From Magnetospira sp. (GTDB lineage: Bacteria > Pseudomonadota > Alphaproteobacteria > Rhodospirillales > Magnetospiraceae), in assembly GCA_028277325.1 (NCBI GenBank), contig JANQGL010000127.1, positions 1 to 7,520 of the forward strand: a DNA stretch of 7,520 nucleotides, in the 5' to 3' direction. The position numbers were made by a program, and so were the translations under genes. How positions within the stretch are numbered: position 1 is the stretch's first letter; each line of letters starts with the position of its first letter. The notes beneath the pieces are model-generated. The model made no database searches. It was not told the DNA's origin and worked only from the letters and a program-made list of their open reading frames with translations. Shown here piece after piece: positions 1-5,392 of this stretch.

Positions 1-510
1 GCCGACCAGGGCCTCGGCGCCGACCGTCACCCGTCCGGCGAGGACGCAGCCCGAGGCCACCTGGGCGAAATCGCCGAGCCGCGTTTCGTGCTCCACGATG
101 GCCCCCGTGTTGACGATGACGCCGCGTCCCGCCGCCGCCTGCGGGCCCAGGATCGCCCCGGCGCAGACCACGCTGCCCGGCCCCACCGTGGCGCCCCCGT
201 CGAGCAGCGCGCTCGGATGGATCAGGGTCGCCAGGGTCAGGCCGTGCGCCTCGGCGGTCGCCGCCCAGCGGGCCCGCGCCGCGTTGTCGCCGAATGCCAG
301 GGCGACCCGGGTGATGCCCTCGGCCGCCCACAGGGCGATCCGGTCCAGGGTGTCGACGATCCGGGCCGGGCCGATCCGCTCCCCCAGGGTGCCCCGGGTC
401 TCGTCGGCCACGCCGACCAGCCGCAGGCCCGGCGTCAGCGCGGCCAGGTTGGCCACCGCGCGGGCGTGTCCGCCGGCCCCCAGGACCATCAGGCTGGGTT
501 GCGCGGTCAT
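1..510 (-). CDS. NeuD/PglD-like sugar O/N-acyltransferase (3' end cut by window)
   Basis: The 170 visible residues have the two-part layout of the NeuD/PglD acyltransferases, which move an acetyl group from acetyl-CoA to a sugar or nucleotide-linked amino sugar in the cytoplasm. The N-terminus has the Rossmann-like glycine motif LGAGGHA (10-16), followed by GDNAARAR (74-81) and HPSA (98-101). From about residue 103 comes a left-handed beta-helix of hexapeptide repeats. NTGAIVEHE (134-142) is the family signature; H141 aligns with the catalytic base known in PglD. The family is usually about 200-220 residues, so I expect 30-50 residues beyond the window start. The ATG is set by a 4-base ATGA overlap with the stop of the upstream membrane-protein gene, which suggests translational coupling; no Shine-Dalgarno sequence is evident. 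The family call is firm; whether it acts on an amino sugar (N-acylation) or a hydroxyl (O-acylation) cannot be told. Confidence 0.9.
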   Translation of the reverse strand, partial: MTAQPSLMVLGAGGHARAVANLAALTPGLRLVGVADETRGTLGERIGPARIVDTLDRIALWAAEGITRVALAFGDNAARARWAATAEAHGLTLATLIHPSALLDGGATVGPGSVVCAGAILGPQAAAGRGVIVNTGAIVEHETRLGDFAQVASGCVLAGRVTVGAEALVG

Positions 511-2417
511 GGCCGAGGCGCGCCCGGGTCGCGCAGCCGCAGAACCTGATAGCGGGCCGGCGGCGCCTCCGGGTTCCGACCCAGGGTGCGCGAGATCATG
601 ACCGGCGTGTCGAAGTCCGCCACCGCCACGGCCGTTCCGTCAGCGACCAGGGATGCCGCCATGCCCGTGTACCCGGGGCCCGGTTCGTGAGGTGTGGCGA
701 TCAGGTGGGTCACGCCCTGGGCCCGCAACTGGGCCAGGAACCGATCGACGTCGCCGGTCGCCGCGCGCACGTCGACGAGCGCCTGGAAGTCCGGTTGAAC
801 GTAAAGATACGGCACCCGCAGATGATACAGTGCGTGGCGCAGCTGCGTCGCCCCCCGGTCGTCGGCCGACAGGTGGCCGTTGATCCAGCGCACGACCGGG
901 TATTCGGGGATCATCCGGTCCAGGAACGCGTCGCGGGATTCCCCGGACAGGGCATGCCGCAGGTAGGGCAGCGAGAATCCCCCCTGGATCGCCATCTGAA
1001 AGCCCAGGGTCACGGCCGCGGCCAGGACCAGGATCCGGACCCGGCCCAGGCGGTCGAACCACAGCCAGGCGGTGGCGGTGAACACCACGCCGACCAGCGG
1101 CAGCACCGGCGCCATGTGGCGGAACCGTTGCGAGGACGGAATGAGAAACCAGAGGGCATAGAACAGCACGCCGACCGCCAGCGCGCGCCACAGATCGCCC
1201 ACCGCGGCGTCCTTGCGAAAGCGAACCAGGCCCAGGAAGGCAAACGGCAGCAGGAGCGCGAACACGGGTCCCGGCCCGGTGCGCCCCGCCTCGAACAGGG
1301 GCAGGGGATCGAACACCACCCTGAACGGATACAGGACCAGCCAGACGAGCGAAGCCGGCACCCGGCGCTCCTCGATGGCGAACCGCTCCTCGAAATTGGC
1401 ATGGACGTCGGCCGTCCAGAATGCATGGTCCGGCAGCTCCAGGAGGTCGAACAGCACCGGGAACACGGGATCGCCGGTATGGGCGAAATTCCATATATAC
1501 CAGCTAATTCCGGTGATGATCACGCCTGACACGTAAACGGCGCCCGAGGTGAGCCAGCGGCGTTGCAGGATCAGCACCAGTCCCGCCGCGGCGGCGAACT
1601 GCAGCCCCAGATACTTGGAGCCGACGAACAGCCCGGCCAGCAGTCCGGCCAGCAGGGCATGGCGCCGGTCGCCGTCGCGCGCCGCCTCGGCGACCGCGAA
1701 GGCGGCCCCGAGAACGAACATGGCGTTCTTCATTTCCACCTGCCCGGACGACCCGCCATAGACGGTGACCGGCAGGGTCAGCAGGACCCCCGCCCCGGCC
1801 AGCGCCCAGGCCACCGGCACCGCGCGGCGCAGGAACACGACGATCTGGATCCCGAGGCCGCCCAGGGTCGCCGCCGACCACAGGGTCATCGCCCGCTCGC
1901 CGCCCAGGATGTAGGGCGGCAGATAGGTCATCTGGACCGTCATCGGAGTCGCGCCGTCGGCCGCGCGGGGAATGAACTGCACCCGGCCGGCCTCCGCGAA
2001 CAGGCGGACGTTGGCGAAATGATAGGCCATGCTGTCGCCGTCGGTCGGCGGTTGGGCGGCGACCAGGAGATACAGGCCTCCGATGGTCAGCAGAAGAAAC
2101 GAAACGAGTCCGATCCAGGGCCAGTCGCCCCGGCCGCGAACCGCCGGCGCCACCTTGGCGGCGGGGGCCGGTTGCCGCCACAGCCAAAGCCCGGCCGATC
2201 CGGCGGCGAGAAGGGCCGCCATCGCGGACGCTGTCAGCAACCCGGCCACCCCGAGCGGGAATACCGCGATCCCGAGCAATCCGAAGCCGAGCGGCAGGCC
2301 ATAGGCGACGCGCGGCCCGGCGGGAAGGTCCCGCCACAGGCCGAACGCCGCCAAGGCCAGGGCCCCGCCGCCCAGGCAGGCGGCCGCCGTCCACAGGACC
2401 ACCAGCCCACCGATCAT
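507..2417 (-). CDS. Multi-spanning membrane protein, GT-C-like (glycosyltransferase family 39-type)
   Basis: 636 residues with roughly 12-14 hydrophobic segments between residues 3 and 477, then a soluble C-terminal part of about 155 residues. An acidic motif in the first large loop, PPTDGDSMAYH (123-133), resembles the D-x-AYH motif of bacterial GT-C enzymes, and NFAHTGDPVFP (310-320) resembles their GNPxFP loop. GT-C enzymes use polyprenyl-phosphate-linked sugars and act on the periplasmic face of the inner membrane, so a late step of glycan assembly or decoration is likely; donor and acceptor are unknown. An in-frame start 78 bases upstream (at 2495) would overlap the 42-residue gene heavily and adds a non-hydrophobic Arg/Gly-rich stretch, so I chose the ATG at 2417, which overlaps that gene's stop as ATGA. 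The stop overlaps the downstream acyltransferase ATG in the same way. Being a transporter or polymerase is possible but less likely, given the two GT-C-like motifs. Codons around 1485-1511 are unusually AT-rich, including a rare ATA. Confidence 0.85.
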   Translation of the reverse strand: MIGGLVVLWTAAACLGGGALALAAFGLWRDLPAGPRVAYGLPLGFGLLGIAVFPLGVAGLLTASAMAALLAAGSAGLWLWRQPAPAAKVAPAVRGRGDWPWIGLVSFLLLTIGGLYLLVAAQPPTDGDSMAYHFANVRLFAEAGRVQFIPRAADGATPMTVQMTYLPPYILGGERAMTLWSAATLGGLGIQIVVFLRRAVPVAWALAGAGVLLTLPVTVYGGSSGQVEMKNAMFVLGAAFAVAEAARDGDRRHALLAGLLAGLFVGSKYLGLQFAAAAGLVLILQRRWLTSGAVYVSGVIITGISWYIWNFAHTGDPVFPVLFDLLELPDHAFWTADVHANFEERFAIEERRVPASLVWLVLYPFRVVFDPLPLFEAGRTGPGPVFALLLPFAFLGLVRFRKDAAVGDLWRALAVGVLFYALWFLIPSSQRFRHMAPVLPLVGVVFTATAWLWFDRLGRVRILVLAAAVTLGFQMAIQGGFSLPYLRHALSGESRDAFLDRMIPEYPVVRWINGHLSADDRGATQLRHALYHLRVPYLYVQPDFQALVDVRAATGDVDRFLAQLRAQGVTHLIATPHEPGPGYTGMAASLVADGTAVAVADFDTPVMISRTLGRNPEAPPARYQVLRLRDPGAPRP

Positions 2418-2542
2418 CGGCCGAGCACCGCGAGCACGGTGTCCAGCAGATCGCGAAACTGCGCCAGATAGGCCAGGGTGGTGCCGACGACCCAAAGCAG
2501 GGCCAGGGCTTCCGCCCCCTTCTTCGAGAACCGCCTCGTCAT
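2414..2542 (-). CDS. 42-residue single-pass membrane protein, unknown function
   Basis: A short reading frame of 42 residues. It has a basic N-terminus (MTRRFSKKGAE), one hydrophobic segment at about residues 12-29 (ALALLWVVGTTLAYLAQF) and a short amphipathic tail ending LAVLGR. The positive-inside rule predicts the N-terminus in the cytoplasm. Support for it being a real gene is positional: its ATG overlaps the GT2 stop as ATGA, and its TGA overlaps the start of the GT-C-like gene as ATGA, and without it there would be a gap of over 120 bases in an otherwise gapless operon. I do not recognise a family. It may be a small partner that docks the soluble GT2 enzyme at the membrane or stabilises the GT-C-like protein, but that is inference. 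The frame stays open for 222 codons further upstream, across the GT2 gene; that extension is Arg/Pro/Gly-rich shadow and I exclude it. No clear Shine-Dalgarno sequence precedes the ATG. Confidence 0.78.
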   Translation of the reverse strand: MTRRFSKKGAEALALLWVVGTTLAYLAQFRDLLDTVLAVLGR

Positions 2543-3510
2543 TGCGCGGGCGTTGTGGATATTTCGGTGCGGTTCCAATGGCCGGCCAGGTGGTCGGCCC
2601 GCGGCGGCGACGCCAGGGGCGGCGCGGCCAAGAGCCTCAGCAGGCGGGGTCCGCCGCGCAGGGCCACCCCGGCGGCGTCCGTCCAGCGGCCCTGCGTCCG
2701 CAGCCGGGCCAATGCCTCGTAGTGCACCACCGCGCCCTTGAGCGTCATCAGCCGCCGCGCTCCCCAGGGTCCCAGGCGCCGCCGCACCGCCGACCCGTGC
2801 AAGGCCAGGACCCGGAGACCGCAGTCCAGGCGCCGCAGGGGGTTGGCGGTGATCGACCCGGCGGTCACGTGATAGCGGGTCAGGACCTCGGGGATCACCC
2901 GGCACCGGGACCCAAGGCGATCGTAAAGCGTCAGCCACAGGTCGTAGTCCTGGGCGGCGCCCAGGGATGGATCGAATCCGCCCGCCGCCACCACCGCGTC
3001 GCGGCGCACCACCACGCTCGACGTGGCCACGAAGCCGCGCAGGAACAGGGCCGGGAACGGATCTTGCGTTGCATGTGCGTAATGACGATGGCAGTCGATC
3101 CGGTGGTCCGTCCCGTCGGGCGCGACCCGCCGCAGGTCGTGCGACACCATCGCCAGGTCGTCGGCTTCGGCGACGGCCAGCGAGCGTTCGAGCTTGGTCG
3201 GCAGCCATTCGTCGTCGGCGTCGAGAAAGCCGAGCCAGTCGGTGCCGGCCTCCAGGATACCGCGATTGCGCGCCGCGCCGGCGCCCTGGTTGGGTTGTCG
3301 AACGATCCGCAGGACGCCCTCCGGGAAGCGATCGGTCCAGGCCGCGGCGGCACCGAAGGTGTTGTCGTCGGAGCCGTCGTCGATCACCACCACCCGGGCG
3401 GGCGGCCGGGTCTGCGCCGCCACGCCGGCCAGCGCCCGGCCGATGGTGGCCGCCGCCCGATAGGCCGGGATCACCACCGCGACCCCGGTTCCCTTGCCGT
3501 CAGGCGGCAT
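2539..3510 (-). CDS. Family 2 glycosyltransferase (GT-A fold)
   Basis: 323 residues with the complete GT2 catalytic core. VVIPAYRAA (12-20) opens the nucleotide-binding fold, VVIDDGSDD (41-49) carries the sugar-nucleotide-binding aspartates, NQGAGAARNRG (74-84) is the usual helix motif, and GFLDADDEW (94-102) contains the metal-binding DxD (D97, D99). GAAQDYDLWLTL (184-195) corresponds to the family's ED-Y-D-LW-R/L motif holding the likely catalytic base, D188, with Q in place of the more common E. There is no signal peptide or membrane segment, so it should work at the cytoplasmic face of the inner membrane, adding one sugar to a lipid-linked intermediate. Donor and linkage are not predictable. 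The C-terminal 100 residues are Arg/Leu-rich and could be a membrane-associating region. The ATG overlaps the end of the asparagine synthase gene by 11 bases and has a GGAG 10 bases upstream; its stop overlaps the next ATG as ATGA. Confidence 0.95.
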   Translation of the reverse strand: MPPDGKGTGVAVVIPAYRAAATIGRALAGVAAQTRPPARVVVIDDGSDDNTFGAAAAWTDRFPEGVLRIVRQPNQGAGAARNRGILEAGTDWLGFLDADDEWLPTKLERSLAVAEADDLAMVSHDLRRVAPDGTDHRIDCHRHYAHATQDPFPALFLRGFVATSSVVVRRDAVVAAGGFDPSLGAAQDYDLWLTLYDRLGSRCRVIPEVLTRYHVTAGSITANPLRRLDCGLRVLALHGSAVRRRLGPWGARRLMTLKGAVVHYEALARLRTQGRWTDAAGVALRGGPRLLRLLAAPPLASPPRADHLAGHWNRTEISTTPAQ

Positions 3511-5389
3511 CCAGATAGGTCTCCAGGTCCACGTTCGGACAGCCCGACGGCGTGTCCTCCGCGTGCATCCGCACCGCCAACTCCAGCATCATCAAGGCAT
3601 AGACCCGATGTCCGTGGCGCTCCGGATCGGCCAGCAGGCGGTCGATGGCGATCGCCGACCACCACCCCCTGTCCAGGGTTTTCGGCGCCATGAGCAGACG
3701 GCGCGCCAGTGGCGCCAGCCCGGCTCGCAGCCAGGCCCCGACCGGCGACGCGAATCCCCGCTTGGGCGCGTCGAGCACGGCGTCGGGCAACAGGCCGCGG
3801 GCGAGCGCCCGCTGCAGGCCCTTCTGGCGTCCGCCGGGGGTCCGCACCTCCGGCGGCACCACCAGCGCCGCCTCGACGAAGGGATGGTCCAGAAACGGCA
3901 CCCGCCCCTCGACCCCGGACGCCATGGTGGTGCGGTCGAGCAGGGTCAGCAGGTCCTCGGGCAGATAGGTCTGCAGATCGGCCAGCAGGGACCGCGTCTG
4001 CCGGTCGCCGCCGGTCCCCGACAGGACCCGCGCCTGCGCCGCCCCGGGCCGGGTCAGGCGGCCGCCCAGCGCGGCCCACAGGGGCGGCGGGAAATAGGTC
4101 GAATGGGCATGCAGGTAGGCGCCGGGATCGGCCTCGAACAGCACGGCCCGGCGCAGTTTCCAGGCGGTCTGCGGCGCCAGGCGGTCGAGGAGCGGCTCCA
4201 CCATCCCGCGACGCGCCCAGGCCGGCAGCCGCAGATAGCGCGCTTCCACCGGCGGCTGGAAATAGCGCCCGTATCCGGCGAACAGTTCGTCGCCGCCGGT
4301 GCCGTTGAGGACCACCCGCAGCGACCGCCCGACCGCCTGCTCGATCAGGTGATTGGGCAGCAGGGCGGCGTCGGCCAGGGGGTCGTCGGCGTGCCAGGCC
4401 AGGGCCGGCAGGTGATCGCGGATACGGCCGCTTGGCAGGTCGTAGACGGTATGTTCGGTCGCGTAACGTTCCGCCACGAGGGCGGCGAGGGGCGACTCGT
4501 CCACCGGCGCCTCGGCGAATCGCACCGTGAAGGTCTTCAGCGGCCGGTCGAGCTGCCGTGCCGCCAAGGCGACCAGCAGCCCGGAATCCAGGCCGCCCGA
4601 CAGCAGGGCGCCGGCCGGCACGTCGCTGCGCAGGTGCAGGCGCACCGAGTCGGCCAGCGTTTCCAGCAGATGCGCCCGGATGTCCTCCGGGGACGCCGGG
4701 CCGTCGGCGGCCGGTGCCGGCCGCCAGTAGCACTCGACGCTCACCCGCCCATCGGGGTCGGCGATCAGGCGATGGCCCGGCGGCAGCTTGCGGATGCCCG
4801 CATAGAGCGTGTCCGGGGCCGGCACGTAGCCGTGCGCCAGATAGGCCGCCACCGCCGTCTCGTCGACCGCGCGGGCCAGCACACCGCTGGCCAGAAGCGG
4901 TTTTATTTCGGAACCGAACAGAAGCCCGCCGCCGGGCAGGTCGGCCCAATACAGGGGCTTGATTCCGAGCCGGTCCCGCGCCAGCAGCAGACGCCGCGGC
5001 CCCGGATCGTAGAGCGCCAGGCCGAACATGCCGCGCAGGTCGTTCAAACAGGCCGCGCCGTCCTGTCGATACGCCGCCAGAACGGGCTCCATGTCGCCCC
5101 TGGTTCGGAAGGGGTAGTCGGCGTGCCGGGCGCGCAGTTCGGTGAAATTGTAGATCTCCCCGTTGCCGGCCAGGACGCGGCCGCTGTCCGGTTCCACCAG
5201 CGGCTGATCGCCGGTCTCCAGGTCGATGATGGCGAGCCGCGCGAAGCCGACCGCGAACCGGCCGTCGCCGCTCGCGTGGATCGCCCGGCCGTCCGGTCCC
5301 CGATGGGCGACGCAGCCGAGCATGCGCTCCAGCGGTGCCGCGACCGACGCCGCGCCGCGCGGCCGATACACCCCGACCAGCCCGCACAT
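3500..5389 (-). CDS. asnB: Asparagine synthase (glutamine-hydrolysing) homologue, probable polysaccharide amidotransferase
   Basis: 629 residues, full length for the AsnB family, with both active sites intact. The N-terminal glutaminase domain (about 2-165) starts with the nucleophile C2 exposed after Met removal, and has HRGPDG (29-34), R51, NGEIYN (76-81) and D99, the residues known to bind glutamine in E. coli AsnB, plus RDRLGIKPLY (138-147). The synthetase domain has the ATP pyrophosphatase loop SGGLDS (264-269), GTGGDELFAGY (363-373), the DRTTMASG-VEGRVPFLD block (485-501) and PKRGFASP (542-549). Known chemistry is ATP-dependent transfer of glutamine-derived ammonia to a carboxylate through an acyl-adenylate. 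In glycan operons these homologues are often taken to amidate a uronic acid, as with WbpS in the Pseudomonas O-antigen cluster; here that role is inferred from context, and plain asparagine synthesis cannot be excluded. It starts 3 bases after the upstream stop, behind a GGAGG. Confidence 0.95.
   Translation of the reverse strand: MCGLVGVYRPRGAASVAAPLERMLGCVAHRGPDGRAIHASGDGRFAVGFARLAIIDLETGDQPLVEPDSGRVLAGNGEIYNFTELRARHADYPFRTRGDMEPVLAAYRQDGAACLNDLRGMFGLALYDPGPRRLLLARDRLGIKPLYWADLPGGGLLFGSEIKPLLASGVLARAVDETAVAAYLAHGYVPAPDTLYAGIRKLPPGHRLIADPDGRVSVECYWRPAPAADGPASPEDIRAHLLETLADSVRLHLRSDVPAGALLSGGLDSGLLVALAARQLDRPLKTFTVRFAEAPVDESPLAALVAERYATEHTVYDLPSGRIRDHLPALAWHADDPLADAALLPNHLIEQAVGRSLRVVLNGTGGDELFAGYGRYFQPPVEARYLRLPAWARRGMVEPLLDRLAPQTAWKLRRAVLFEADPGAYLHAHSTYFPPPLWAALGGRLTRPGAAQARVLSGTGGDRQTRSLLADLQTYLPEDLLTLLDRTTMASGVEGRVPFLDHPFVEAALVVPPEVRTPGGRQKGLQRALARGLLPDAVLDAPKRGFASPVGAWLRAGLAPLARRLLMAPKTLDRGWWSAIAIDRLLADPERHGHRVYALMMLELAVRMHAEDTPSGCPNVDLETYLDAA
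3521..3524 (-). promoter_or_regulatory. Probable ribosome binding site of the GT2 gene
   Basis: GGAG on the minus strand lies 10 bases upstream of the ATG at 3510, within the 3' end of the asnB homologue. The match is short and the spacing slightly long, so this is only a moderate call; it agrees with the 11-base gene overlap. Confidence 0.45.
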
Positions 5390-5392
5390 GGC

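Noticed and set aside
1488..1505. TATATA-containing stretch as a possible internal promoter
   Set aside because: It falls inside conserved coding sequence for a membrane segment, has no convincing paired -35 and -10 elements, and no gene start follows at a sensible distance.
2418..2495. N-terminal extension of the GT-C-like protein by 26 residues
   Set aside because: The extension is Arg/Gly-rich, lies before an otherwise clean hydrophobic N-terminus, and would overlap most of the 42-residue gene. The ATGA start at 2417 matches the other junctions.
2543..3208. N-terminal extension of the 42-residue membrane protein to 264 residues
   Set aside because: The added part is an off-frame reading of the GT2 gene, with shadow-like composition. 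The ATG at 2542 overlapping the GT2 stop is a far better start.
2542..3693. Long plus-strand frames, such as 383 codons here and others at 1563-2471 and 687-1529
   Set aside because: They are antisense shadows, rich in Arg, Gln, Pro and Gly, lie opposite well-supported genes, and show no domain motif.
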